From: an uncultured Bacilli bacterium
GTDB taxonomy: Bacteria > Bacillota_I > Bacilli_A > RF39 > UBA660
Assembly: GCA_910588195.1 (NCBI GenBank)
Contig: CAJUPN010000006.1
Coordinates: 1-64,000 of the forward strand
Length of the DNA stretch: 64,000 nucleotides
Direction: 5' to 3'
Positions within the stretch are counted from its first letter, which is position 1. The number at the start of each line of letters is the position of its first letter. Below, piece by piece: positions 8,523 to 17,408 of the stretch. The notes under the pieces were generated by a model. The model did not search any database and was not told where the DNA came from. It saw only the letters and a list, made by a program, of their open reading frames with translations. A program made the translations under genes and the position numbers.

Positions 8523-9992
8523 ATGAAAAATAAAAAGGTGTTAAAAGACTCAATAAAGTTAAGTAAATTTAATAAGAAAATTAATATTTTTTGTTTAATT
8601 ATTTTCATATTTTATATAGTTAATAATATCATTATGTATTTTAATAATTCTTACTCCTATTTTTTTGTTTCTAATGTTATAAATAATATTAATGGATTAT
8701 TTTATTATTTAAGTAGTAATATTAGTTATTTATCTATAATTACTCTTTTCGTTTACGTAGTTATTGTTATAATAAATATTATAGTAGATATTTATTATGA
8801 GAATTTTAGTAAAGAAAATTATGAAAAAAGAAGTAAAATAATTAATTATTCATACACTATATTTGTTATATCATCACTAATAATAATTTTACCAAATTAC
8901 TTATCTCAATTTGAAAATCATTTACCAAACTTTGATGAATTATATTTTCAAGAAACTAAAAACAAAACATACAAGGTAGAAGATTTAGTTCATTTAGATC
9001 AGTTTCTTCAAAATAAAATTATTACAATCTCAAAAGAAATAGAAAGAAACGAAAAAAGTGAAATTGATATTAAAGTTGATTTTAATAAACAAGCTGTATC
9101 TGATTTAAATAATATATCTAACGATATATCGCTACTAAAGGGCCTTTATCCTAAGAACAGTAGTAAAATTAACAATGTTATGAGAGGAGTTTTAGGATCA
9201 AAAGTTGTTGGCTTCACAACACCATACACAACATACTTTGACTATGAATCAACAAGCACAAGTGTTTTAAGTACCATAACTCATGAATTTTGTCACACTA
9301 AAGGAGTTGTAAGAGAAAGTGAAACAGTTTACTGTGCTTTCTTAGCAGGTATAAAAAGTGATAATCAACTTTCCAACTATGCAGCCTATATTGAAGCATT
9401 CTCGTGGGTCAGTGAAGCATTATATTCAATGCAACCAGAAATAGCTGATAGGATAGAAGATGAAGTAGCTTCAAAATGTTTAACTGATAATTATTTGGAA
9501 CTATGCGAACTTTACACTAAGAATAATGAGGAATATATAAAAGGAGCTAAGTCAATAAGAATTTCAAGCTATTTTTTAAGGAACTATATTAATCATTTAG
9601 ATGAATTAGAAAAATCCTTAACTATTTTATCATCTAATAAAGCTAAAATGTATGTTAATAAAGAAGAGAAAAGTATCAATGAAGTAATTAATTTAGTAAA
9701 AGAGCAAAGTGAAGAAAGAGTCACTATAGAATGTGATTTATCAGAAAGTAAATTTAAAAAAATAAAAAAAGCTATTGAAAATAAGAAACTTTATTTATCA
9801 GTTTATCAACAAAATAAAAAAGAAAAAACGTCCTCCTATAGAACAAAAAATCCCCAAAATTATTATTTAGGACCTTTAAAAGATAAAGATGAAAATATTA
9901 TATTTAATAGTTCCTATGGAAGTATAGAACATGATTACTCAAGGGTTGCACGATTTATTCTTGAACACTATGAAAAAGAAGACTTAATTTAA
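8523..9992 (+). CDS. DUF3810-like membrane metalloprotease
   Basis: The 489-residue protein begins with three hydrophobic segments (near residues 22-40, 70-95 and 110-128) and carries ITHEFCHTKG near residues 255-264. This HExxH-type zinc site is followed by RESETVYCAFLAG, as in DUF3810 proteins. Family members are usually about 350 residues, so the C-terminal 130 Lys/Glu-rich residues are an extension, probably cytoplasmic. Neighbours are wall enzymes on the opposite strand. The zinc protease role is inferred from the motif; the substrate is unknown. Confidence 0.75.
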   Translation: MKNKKVLKDSIKLSKFNKKINIFCLIIFIFYIVNNIIMYFNNSYSYFFVSNVINNINGLFYYLSSNISYLSIITLFVYVVIVIINIIVDIYYENFSKENYEKRSKIINYSYTIFVISSLIIILPNYLSQFENHLPNFDELYFQETKNKTYKVEDLVHLDQFLQNKIITISKEIERNEKSEIDIKVDFNKQAVSDLNNISNDISLLKGLYPKNSSKINNVMRGVLGSKVVGFTTPYTTYFDYESTSTSVLSTITHEFCHTKGVVRESETVYCAFLAGIKSDNQLSNYAAYIEAFSWVSEALYSMQPEIADRIEDEVASKCLTDNYLELCELYTKNNEEYIKGAKSIRISSYFLRNYINHLDELEKSLTILSSNKAKMYVNKEEKSINEVINLVKEQSEERVTIECDLSESKFKKIKKAIENKKLYLSVYQQNKKEKTSSYRTKNPQNYYLGPLKDKDENIIFNSSYGSIEHDYSRVARFILEHYEKEDLI

Positions 9993-10029
9993 AGTGCCCA
10001 AAAAGGGTTCACTTAAAATTAGTCTTCTT

Positions 10030-11379
10030 TTATTTCCAATAATCTGTTAAGTTACCATCTTTTTTATAAAATTTATCCATAAAAACAACAAATTCAAAAG
10101 TATTGGCAACAGTTGACTTTGGATATGTTTTAGCAATTACTCCACCTAAGTGTGGAAGCGATTCAGCAACATAATAATTTTTTTCATCTTGGCCAATTAT
10201 GAGAGCAATATGTCCCCAGAAATTAAATAAATCTCCTGTCTTTATTTTTCCTGACATTGCTAATTCACGAGTTAATTTAGTAAAATCTCCTGTATCAGTT
10301 AATTGATATATTCCTTCATTTTCACCAGCTCCAACATCTCCTGGATCAAACCCTCCATTAACCAAGGCCCAAGAGACAAACCCAGAGCAATCAAGACCAT
10401 TAGGATTTTTCTTTCCAGCATAAAAACCATATTTATGATTATTTGTTCCATTTCTTAAAAGACACCCCCAAATGGCTTTATCAGCATAAGTATAAATTAT
10501 ATTTTCATATTTACTTTTATTTAAATAAAGTCCCTTTTTATAATATCTTCCTTCACCATCTGCTTTATGAACTCCAGAATCATTTATACGTCCATTTTCA
10601 TAAAAGTAGGGAATACGATACTTAAACTGTAATGTCAAAAATCTTCCAGCAGCTACAGCACCAGCTCTTGTTTCATATCCTGCCTCATCAACATAGTACT
10701 CAAGAATTTGATCAAGCATTGTTGCTTCTTCTAAAGAATACTTATTACAAGGTATTATTTCCTTTTTTTGTTTAGATAATGTATAAGGGGTTATTAAATC
10801 TGTAACAATAACTTTTATAGAGTCACCACTGCTTTTTTCTTTTATATAAGTTATACCATTATTTATTCCTCTAATCTTTCCATTATCAACAACTGCTATC
10901 GAATCATCTAAAGAATAAAAATTATATATTGATTTAATTGGATATATAAACTTTTCAGAAAATTTAATATCCATTTCTTCTCCTACTGCTAAATAAGCTT
11001 CATTTCTATCAAACTTAAATTCTAATTTATTATTTATATGTTCACTTAACTTATAGCTAGTACTTTTCCCATATTTATTTTCTAAATAAATCATGTAATC
11101 TGAATCATTTAATGGTAAGTCTAAGATACATTTTAAACCATTATTCTTGTTATTAAATATTTTATTACCATTAACTGCATTGCAAGTGAAATTAAATTTA
11201 TAAAATACACTTAATTTCTTTTCAATTTCAATTTTTATTGTATTTGCTTCTTTATTGTAATCTAATAAATTTATATTTTTTACATTAATATTAGTATCGT
11301 TTACAAATGACATAACAGCAAAAGCATTTATTGACCCAGCAATAAATACTGTTACAAACAGTTTTATATAATTTTTCAT
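10030..11379 (-). CDS. Secreted NlpC/P60-like peptidase with Ig-like domain
   Basis: The 449-residue protein starts with a signal-like segment (residues 5-25) and has a bacterial Ig-like (BIG2) pattern near residues 125-195, including the SLDDSIAVVDNGKIRGINNG stretch. The C-terminal catalytic part contains NGLDCSGFVSWALVNGG with the catalytic Cys, GDLFNFWGHIALIIG with the His, and a following conserved segment, as in NlpC/P60 cysteine peptidases that cut peptidoglycan peptides. It probably acts outside the cell. No LPXTG or transmembrane C-terminus is seen; the N-terminal segment may serve as an anchor. Confidence 0.82.
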   Translation of the reverse strand: MKNYIKLFVTVFIAGSINAFAVMSFVNDTNINVKNINLLDYNKEANTIKIEIEKKLSVFYKFNFTCNAVNGNKIFNNKNNGLKCILDLPLNDSDYMIYLENKYGKSTSYKLSEHINNKLEFKFDRNEAYLAVGEEMDIKFSEKFIYPIKSIYNFYSLDDSIAVVDNGKIRGINNGITYIKEKSSGDSIKVIVTDLITPYTLSKQKKEIIPCNKYSLEEATMLDQILEYYVDEAGYETRAGAVAAGRFLTLQFKYRIPYFYENGRINDSGVHKADGEGRYYKKGLYLNKSKYENIIYTYADKAIWGCLLRNGTNNHKYGFYAGKKNPNGLDCSGFVSWALVNGGFDPGDVGAGENEGIYQLTDTGDFTKLTRELAMSGKIKTGDLFNFWGHIALIIGQDEKNYYVAESLPHLGGVIAKTYPKSTVANTFEFVVFMDKFYKKDGNLTDYWK

Positions 11380-11430
11380 ACTACTTCAACTCACTTCTTA
11401 ATAAGAAATTTTATCCAATAAATACTAATA

Positions 11431-12177
11431 CTAAACACGTCTATATTTTGTGGCCTCTTTTGGAAAATCTTCCTTAACAGTTAAAAGTGTACTGTTAAGC
11501 TTTTGGTTATAAAATTCATCCATAAAATCTTTAATAACAGTTTCAATATAGCAAGCTTCACTTGCCTCAATACCATACTTTTTACATTCGTCTTCGCTAA
11601 AACAAATTCTTTTTCTATGATAATCATAAAATATATCTCCAATATCTTTATTCTGTTTTTTGGCAAGTTCTACATATGGTAGTAATTCAGGAATTATATT
11701 AGGATTATTTGAATCAATTTTACCCTCACTACTATATTTTAAAAATGTGGTCGAGGAATGTACTGCATCAAAAAACGAAACAATTTTAGCTTCCAAATCA
11801 CTTTTTTCTTCAAAATCAGAAAATAATTTCTTAAAATCTAAAACATTATTGAATGTATCTATTAAATATTGTATTGCTAAATCAGTAACTCGAGAACGCT
11901 CTTCATCACTAATTCCTTCAAATTTGGTAATATCTCCTGTTATAGCTTCTGGTAAATCATGAATAATCATATAATCAATTACTAAACTGTCATTTAATCT
12001 ACTTGGTAAATAACTTCTTAGCATTCTATACATAAGTATTAAATCAAATGTATGATTTTTTACATCTTCTAATCTTTTTCGATTAACTTTCCATAGTAAT
12101 GGACCACTTCTCAAAGTATCACCCAATATATCAAATATCATAAATAATCTTACTTGGTCTTTAAAGTTTGTAGCCAT
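11431..12177 (-). CDS. HD-domain phosphohydrolase, YfbR-like
   Basis: The 248-residue protein has the H...HD...D arrangement of HD hydrolases: NHTFD near residue 42, IIHDLPEAITGD near residues 72-83 and a later Asp (FFDAVHS near residue 135). This resembles YfbR-type 5'-deoxynucleotidases and related proteins that remove phosphate from nucleotides. The start has a GGAGAGAG site and a divergent TGATATAAT promoter. It lies upstream of the NlpC/P60 gene on the same strand with a 50-base gap, so cotranscription is possible. The exact substrate cannot be told. Confidence 0.75.
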   Translation of the reverse strand: MATNFKDQVRLFMIFDILGDTLRSGPLLWKVNRKRLEDVKNHTFDLILMYRMLRSYLPSRLNDSLVIDYMIIHDLPEAITGDITKFEGISDEERSRVTDLAIQYLIDTFNNVLDFKKLFSDFEEKSDLEAKIVSFFDAVHSSTTFLKYSSEGKIDSNNPNIIPELLPYVELAKKQNKDIGDIFYDYHRKRICFSEDECKKYGIEASEACYIETVIKDFMDEFYNQKLNSTLLTVKEDFPKEATKYRRV

Positions 12178-12275
12178 AGACTCTCTCCATTCAAGACTAT
12201 TATATCATGAAGAACGTATTAACTTGCAAAAATAAGGCAATTATAATAAAATAAACAACCATAAAGAGGTTAATT

Positions 12276-12689
12276 ATGGAAAATTTAGAAAAATGGTTAG
12301 AATCTGTACTAACATATGCCATATATTGTAAAGAACCAGCAATACAAAGATTTAAAAATGATGTAAATGTTTTTTATAATTATGCTAAAAATAGTAATGA
12401 AAATTATATTTTAGCTAAAAGACGTGCTTTTTCTGTTGTTGGCGAAATTATGAAAGAGATAAAAGAGGAATCACCTTGGGAAATTATTAAAACTCTATAT
12501 GAAAGTAACGCCAAAACAGTATTAGATATGTGCCTTATTGGGGAAATGATGTTAGAATACTCAGAATATGGAACAGAATTCGTCGAAAAGATTATGGACT
12601 ATGAATCTCTTAGATTAATTTCTGAACTAATGATTAAGTATGATGGGAAAAAAGAATTAGAATTTTTAAAAGAAATGGGCTACAACTAA
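12276..12689 (+). CDS. Helical protein of unknown function
   Basis: This 137-residue protein is predicted almost entirely helical from its composition, with no membrane segment and no motif that I recognise. It has a clear ribosome binding site (AAAGAGG) and a TATAAT box at 12242-12247, divergent from the HD gene. A four-helix protein gene follows 47 bases downstream, so the two probably share a transcript that ends at the terminator at 13158. Confidence 0.6.
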   Translation: MENLEKWLESVLTYAIYCKEPAIQRFKNDVNVFYNYAKNSNENYILAKRRAFSVVGEIMKEIKEESPWEIIKTLYESNAKTVLDMCLIGEMMLEYSEYGTEFVEKIMDYESLRLISELMIKYDGKKELEFLKEMGYN

Positions 12690-12736
12690 ATCAGTATAAA
12701 TTTTAAAAAAAATGTCACAATATAAATGGTGATTTT

Positions 12737-13171
12737 ATGAAAGAAAAAGAAAGTATTAACGTTTTAGATGAATTAAATAAGGGAGCTTGTATGGGAATAG
12801 ATGCCATCAATTTTCTCTTTGATAAAATTGAAAGTAAAGATTTGAAAGTTATTTTAAATAAGCAATGTGAAGAATACCAAAATATTTTAAATAGGATTGC
12901 AGAGATTTATCCAGATTATAGTAAAAAAGAACCACATGAAACAAATGCAATTAACAAAGCTATGACTTTTTGGGGAATAGAGATGAAAACTATAACTGAT
13001 AAAAGTGATTCTAAAGTTGTGGAGTTACTTCTTCAAGGAACTAATATGGGAATAATTGAAGGGAGAAAACTTTTAAATCATAAATGTACAGATCAAGAAG
13101 TTGAAATTTTAATTGAAAAGTATATTACTATGCAAGAAGATTATTATGACATATTAAAAGAATATCTTTAA
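12737..13171 (+). CDS. Four-helix bundle protein, DUF2383-like
   Basis: The 144-residue protein reads as two similar helical pairs, each beginning with a Lys/Gly element (LNKGACMGIDAINFLFDK and LLQGTNMGIIEGRKLLNH) with matching 'x-x-x-G-I/M' spacing. This is the layout of ferritin-like DUF2383 proteins (PA2169 type). The full set of Glu/His metal ligands is not obvious, so iron binding is not claimed. It follows another small helical gene and ends inside a strong terminator. Confidence 0.6.
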   Translation: MKEKESINVLDELNKGACMGIDAINFLFDKIESKDLKVILNKQCEEYQNILNRIAEIYPDYSKKEPHETNAINKAMTFWGIEMKTITDKSDSKVVELLLQGTNMGIIEGRKLLNHKCTDQEVEILIEKYITMQEDYYDILKEYL

Positions 13172-13190
13172 TCAGATATTCTTTTTTTTT
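13158..13190 (+). terminator. Strong terminator overlapping a stop codon
   Basis: The 10-bp stem AAGAATATCT/AGATATTCTT with loop TTAATC is followed by eight or more T. It includes the last codons of the preceding gene and abuts the end of the convergent DUF2207 gene, which may also use it. Confidence 0.8.
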
Positions 13191-15469
13191 TACCAGCTTC
13201 CGCCTCCGCCTCCACCAGAACCTCCACCAGAGAAACCACCTCCAGATGAACCACCACTACTAGATGAAGAAGAGGAGGATGGACTTGATGCCATAACAGA
13301 TTCTGCTGATGACATTGTTGAATTTATAAATGAATTAAACATAAAAATATCAAAAGAATTTGGACTGTCATACCAATCTGGTTGACTAACTGAAATTGCT
13401 TCAAACTTTTTAATCCATGTATTTGAAATTCCTAATACATAAGTATATGGAAGTATGTCATAAAAATAGGTTGGATTTTCTAATACCATTGCTTCAAGCT
13501 TATCTTTCTCCACTGTATTCAAAAAGTTTTTAAATCCTTTTATTTTTCCTAACATTTCTGTTCCATATTTAGTACGCTTTGGTAATAAACATAAAAATAC
13601 AATTATTATTATAATAGAGACTAAACCTACCGAGTAACCTGTTAAAAAAATACTATCATATTGCAAGCAAGGAAGAACAATTCCATACCAAGGAAATCCA
13701 CCAAACATTACTCCCCAAAACATCACTATTAGATGAAAAATTAAAGATCCTAATTTAAATTTACTTTTTATTAATTCTATGAAAGACCAAAGCCAAGCAG
13801 CAAGTCCTCCCCCAGGGAAGAAAATGGCAAACATTAATTCATCTGCATTAGAGTATTTTAATACAGGAGGTATAGTTATAACCAAATAAATTAAAATTAT
13901 GAATATTACTAAAAGTCCCGTTTTATTAGAAGCTTTTTTATCAAATATTTGATTATTATTAGAAGCATTATTTATATTTGATATGATTAAATTTTTAGTT
14001 AAATAAAATCTATTATATAAGTCAGAATAAGTTACTTCTGTCTTTCCTCCTTTAAATAAGCCTTCCATAAAATATCTCTCATTTGTATTGATTCCATCAT
14101 AATCTTTTAGTTTAGTTATTTTAAATTCTGCTTTTGAAAATAAAGATTTTTCTTTTGTTTCGGATATTTTTAAATATCCTTTATTAGCTAAGTAAATAAG
14201 TAAAGATGTAACATCTTTAGTTTCGGCTTTTCCTTTATATAAATATCCTACTTCTAAACTATTAAGTCCATGAGGAGGATAAAACTCAACTGTTTCAATT
14301 ACTTTTTCATCTCTACCAAATAAATACCAAATAATAAAAGTACATCCAGTCAATAAAAGAGGTATTATAATAGTCAAATACTGCAAAGGATTAATCTTAA
14401 AACCAGCATCAACGAAGTAACCTTCAGGAAGTTCACAACGAACTGTTATTGCATGTCCAGCAGGAAGTGTACCAATATATTTACCTTTAATGGTATTTCC
14501 TTCAACATTGAATATAATTTTATTATTCTCTGTTTCTCCAAATTTTCCCGAAGAAAATCCTAATTTTGTTGAATCAAATGCCTCAGGCATTTCAATCGTA
14601 AATGTAATATTATTTATTATTGTATCCCATTCTTGACCTATTAAGTTAAAATAAAGCTCATCCATATACTCTAAAGGATCTTTTCCAATGTTATAAGTAT
14701 ATTTTAATTTGTAATCATGCTTACCAGTTAATGTTGTATGTGCATCACCTATTTTTATTTCATATTTTCCATTGAACTTTGAAAACTTATAATTCCGATT
14801 AACCAACAAATTAGTTAATTCAGCTCTATTTTTTGTTTTACTACCATCTAATCGAATAACTTCATTTTTCATTGGAATTGTTCTAAAAATACCGTGCTTT
14901 GTTTTAAAGAAATTAGCAGTAATAGTTTCTGTAATGTCAAAAGTATTATTTTTATTCACTTTAATATTAATGTTATAAGCATCAATTACATAATCAGATC
15001 CAGAATAATTTATATTATAAGTTGGTTCGTCAATACTATTTTTATCACTAATAAGTACATCAACCTTAAAATAATAAACCCCAGAACTACTATATCTGCT
15101 TAAAATTTTTAAGTCAGCCATGTGTGTGAATTCACTAGTATTATTTCCCGTAGCTAAGTGATATTGCGAGTAACTACCTATGAGATTAGAGTTGAGGTCA
15201 TAAAGTGAAAGAGTCATTTTATAATAATAATCATCTTCTGAATAATTTACAACTCTTCCTGATATGCCTATGTTAGGTGTTGATGTAGAAGAATTATCAA
15301 CATATTTAATGTCATCAAAATATAGATCTCCAACTTTTAAAGAAGTATCTTCATAAGTATGAGTAAAAAGTGTTGAATCTCCTATAGCAAAAACATTTGA
15401 ATTACTTACAAACAACAAAAGAAAAAGAGTTACAATAAATAAAGATATTTTTTTAAAATCTATTTTCAT
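13190..15469 (-). CDS. DUF2207 membrane protein with Gly-rich C-terminus
   Basis: The 759-residue protein has a signal peptide (residues 1-29), an extracellular beta-rich region with the DUF2207 features YNINIKVNKNNTFDITETI and GIFRTIPM, a membrane segment near residues 365-385, a cytoplasmic part, two to three further membrane segments (near 520-640), and a tail of Ser then Gly ending in GGGGGGSW. This matches the DUF2207 family, usually encoded beside LemA. Here lemA is 14 bases upstream on the same strand, so the two form one operon. The function of the pair is unknown, with a suspected envelope role. Confidence 0.9.
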   Translation of the reverse strand: MKIDFKKISLFIVTLFLLLFVSNSNVFAIGDSTLFTHTYEDTSLKVGDLYFDDIKYVDNSSTSTPNIGISGRVVNYSEDDYYYKMTLSLYDLNSNLIGSYSQYHLATGNNTSEFTHMADLKILSRYSSSGVYYFKVDVLISDKNSIDEPTYNINYSGSDYVIDAYNINIKVNKNNTFDITETITANFFKTKHGIFRTIPMKNEVIRLDGSKTKNRAELTNLLVNRNYKFSKFNGKYEIKIGDAHTTLTGKHDYKLKYTYNIGKDPLEYMDELYFNLIGQEWDTIINNITFTIEMPEAFDSTKLGFSSGKFGETENNKIIFNVEGNTIKGKYIGTLPAGHAITVRCELPEGYFVDAGFKINPLQYLTIIIPLLLTGCTFIIWYLFGRDEKVIETVEFYPPHGLNSLEVGYLYKGKAETKDVTSLLIYLANKGYLKISETKEKSLFSKAEFKITKLKDYDGINTNERYFMEGLFKGGKTEVTYSDLYNRFYLTKNLIISNINNASNNNQIFDKKASNKTGLLVIFIILIYLVITIPPVLKYSNADELMFAIFFPGGGLAAWLWSFIELIKSKFKLGSLIFHLIVMFWGVMFGGFPWYGIVLPCLQYDSIFLTGYSVGLVSIIIIIVFLCLLPKRTKYGTEMLGKIKGFKNFLNTVEKDKLEAMVLENPTYFYDILPYTYVLGISNTWIKKFEAISVSQPDWYDSPNSFDIFMFNSFINSTMSSAESVMASSPSSSSSSSSGGSSGGGFSGGGSGGGGGGSW

Positions 15470-15483
15470 ATAACTCTCCTTAA

Positions 15484-16041
15484 TTAAAATTCAACTTTAA
15501 CATTTTCTCTTTCAATTGCATCAACTTCAAACATTTCTTTTTCTTTATATCCGAACATAGATGCAACAACGTTGCTAGGGAACATTAAAACTTTGTCATT
15601 AAAAGTTCTAACAACACCATTATAGTATTTTCTAGAATTAGCAATATCTTCTTCAACTTTAGTAAGTTGACCGCTTAATTCTTTAAAATTTTCATTTGCT
15701 TTTAAGTCTGGATAACTTTCAGCTAAAGCCATTATTTTTACAACACCTTTAGATAATTCTTTATTAGCTTTAATTTTTTCATCATCGCTCATTGATTCAT
15801 AAGCTCCATTACGTAGATTTATTACCTCAGCTAATGTTTCCTTTTCATGTGCTGCATACCCTTTAACAGTTTCTACTATATTTGGAATTAAGTCCCATCT
15901 TTTCTTTAAGTAAACATCCATAGTAGAAAAAGCTTCCTTAACTTTATTATTTAATCTAACTAAGCTGTTATAAGTTGATAATATATATAATACTATTAAA
16001 ACAACTATTACAATAACAGCAATTACAATATATGTTGTCAT
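15484..16041 (-). CDS. lemA: LemA family protein
   Basis: The 185-residue protein has one N-terminal membrane segment (residues 3-22) followed by YNSLVRLNNKVKEAFSTMDVYLKKRWDLIPN and SRKYYNGVVRTFNDKV, the signature blocks of LemA, a coiled-coil envelope protein. The start has a GGAGG site. Upstream lies a leader of about 180 bases with an extra consensus ribosome binding site (see 16186-16230). Confidence 0.93.
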   Translation of the reverse strand: MTTYIVIAVIVIVVLIVLYILSTYNSLVRLNNKVKEAFSTMDVYLKKRWDLIPNIVETVKGYAAHEKETLAEVINLRNGAYESMSDDEKIKANKELSKGVVKIMALAESYPDLKANENFKELSGQLTKVEEDIANSRKYYNGVVRTFNDKVLMFPSNVVASMFGYKEKEMFEVDAIERENVKVEF

Positions 16042-16185
16042 ATTTTTCCTCCATTAATTTATTTTTATTATCTCCAATTTCAAAAATATTTTCATTTAAA
16101 TAAGTTATTTGATTATATTTTGTTTCAATTTTAGAACTCATAGGTTGCTACTTTATACACATTAGATATTTTATTCTCCATATTG

Positions 16186-16230
16186 AAGTATTGTAGAAAC
16201 ACCTCCTTTTAATACTTTGGATATTATAAC
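16186..16230 (-). promoter_or_regulatory. lemA upstream leader: promoter, hairpin and start-less Shine-Dalgarno
   Basis: On the minus strand a TATAAT box (complement near 16221-16226) is followed by AAGTATT, the near-perfect ribosome binding site AAAAGGAGGTG, and AATACTT. The two 7-base arms can pair and put the site in an 18-base loop. No ATG, GTG or TTG stands at normal distance after it; the first ATG is about 20 bases on and opens a 16-codon ORF. lemA starts about 150 bases later. The meaning is unclear: a leader peptide gene with an unusual start, or a regulatory element. Confidence 0.35.
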
Positions 16231-16295
16231 TATATCTAATGTTGCATCCTACTAAGATTATTATAACATATCTCCTAATAAAATAAATTAAATTA

Positions 16296-16664
16296 TTAAA
16301 TAGTTGGTGTTCCCACTGGAGTTTTTTCTTTAACCTCATAATATAAAATAAAGATTACTCCAACAACAACAAAGATACTACCAATTAGTCGTATCAAATA
16401 AAGAAACGTCTCATTTCTTTTAAATTTTGAAACACTATAATATTTATAGTTTCTATAAACATAATAAAGATATATAATCAATGAAACCGTAATAGTGAAT
16501 ATAAATATCTTTTTAGCTTTTTTCTCTGCACCTATATTATTATTTTTAAAAAATAACTGTTCTAAATTATCCCCATAGATATTTAAAGCACTTAAAAATA
16601 TTACTATCCACCATAAAACTTTTTCAAATTCTAGTTCTTTGACCTTAGAAGCATTATCATTCAT
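16296..16664 (-). CDS. Three-segment membrane protein of unknown function
   Basis: The 122-residue protein has hydrophobic segments near residues 15-33, 50-70 and 87-107, joined by charged loops, and no recognisable family motif. There is no ribosome binding site: a TATAAT box ends only five bases before the ATG, so the message would be leaderless or nearly so. It sits alone between lemA and the tRNA-Trp gene. Confidence 0.6.
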   Translation of the reverse strand: MNDNASKVKELEFEKVLWWIVIFLSALNIYGDNLEQLFFKNNNIGAEKKAKKIFIFTITVSLIIYLYYVYRNYKYYSVSKFKRNETFLYLIRLIGSIFVVVGVIFILYYEVKEKTPVGTPTI

Positions 16665-16819
16665 AAAAGATTATATGAATTAACAAGTATAAATATTAAA
16701 AAGATACAAGTCGTATAACAAAAACATAATTTGTTTAATGTGCTTTTATTATGTCTTGCTTCAAATAAAAATATATGTTAAAATAAATACGTTATTTAAA
16801 GGAACCAATGTAACGCAAT

Positions 16820-16893
16820 AGGGGATTGGTGTAATGGTAACATAGGAGTCTCCAAAACTTTTGCTGGGAGTTCGATTCTCTCATCCCCTGCCA
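16820..16893 (+). tRNA. tRNA-Trp(CCA)
   Basis: The cloverleaf has acceptor AGGGGAT/ATCCCCT, discriminator G, an encoded CCA, T-arm GGGAG-TTCGATT-CTCTC, and anticodon loop CTCCAAA with anticodon CCA. It reads UGG only, which agrees with TGA being a stop in this genome. Confidence 0.95.
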
Positions 16894-17106
16894 GATGTGA
16901 ATGAAATGACTTTTAAAAGTTAGAAAAAGAATGTATAATAAAAATATATTCTTAAACTTGGAAGGAGTCATTTTTTTAATGAAAAAAACAACCCCAATTG
17001 ATTTTAGGAAAAAATGCTTAAGTGAACTGGGAGTTGCATAAATTTTTTTTCAACTTTTTGAAGTCGTTTCAGAATAAAGTCTAAAAATAGATTTTGAATA
17101 TGCAAT
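16894..17106 (+). other. Intergenic stretch with a 20-codon ORF
   Basis: After the tRNA-Trp gene comes TATAAT (16934-16939), a GGAAGGAG ribosome binding site and an ORF at 16979-17041 of 20 codons, beginning MKKTTPIDFRKK and ending with TAA. Nothing homologous follows it. It may be a true micropeptide, a leader, or the 5' stub of a lost gene. The rest of the stretch shows no coding signal. Confidence 0.35.
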
Positions 17107-17145
17107 AAAACACGGAATTACAATGAAATTCTGTGTTTTATTTTG
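17107..17145. terminator. Strong bidirectional terminator hairpin
   Basis: A 13-bp stem (17107-17119 with 17127-17139, one G-U) with a 7-base loop is flanked by A on the left and T on the right. It can end transcription from the tRNA side. Confidence 0.7.
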
Positions 17146-17408
17146 CTTAAAAATGGATAATTTTTTAATATATAATGATAATACTATTCAAACTTTTGTA
17201 GTAATAAAAAAATATAATTATGAAGAGAGTAAAAATTATATCTTGCTTTTATACTGTATGTTGTACAAATGTAAATATTTGTAAAGAAAATGTAGGTTTA
17301 TTGTAAATTGTTTTCAAGATAAAAAAGTATATGTTAAAATGATTCTAGAACTTAATAAATAAAAGATTTTTATTATAATAGATGGCAATAAAAGGAAGGA
17401 AATTTATC
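17146..17408 (+). promoter_or_regulatory. Long AT-rich upstream region of the surface protein gene
   Basis: The stretch has no ORF. It holds at least two possible -10 boxes: TAAAAT near 17334 and TATAAT near 17374-17379, the latter about 30 bases before the ATG. A long upstream region of this kind would fit regulated expression of a surface protein, but no operator can be named. Confidence 0.4.

Noticed and set aside
16148..16339. 63-codon minus-strand frame upstream of lemA
   Set aside because: It lacks a ribosome binding site, overlaps the neighbouring membrane gene and covers the lemA promoter.
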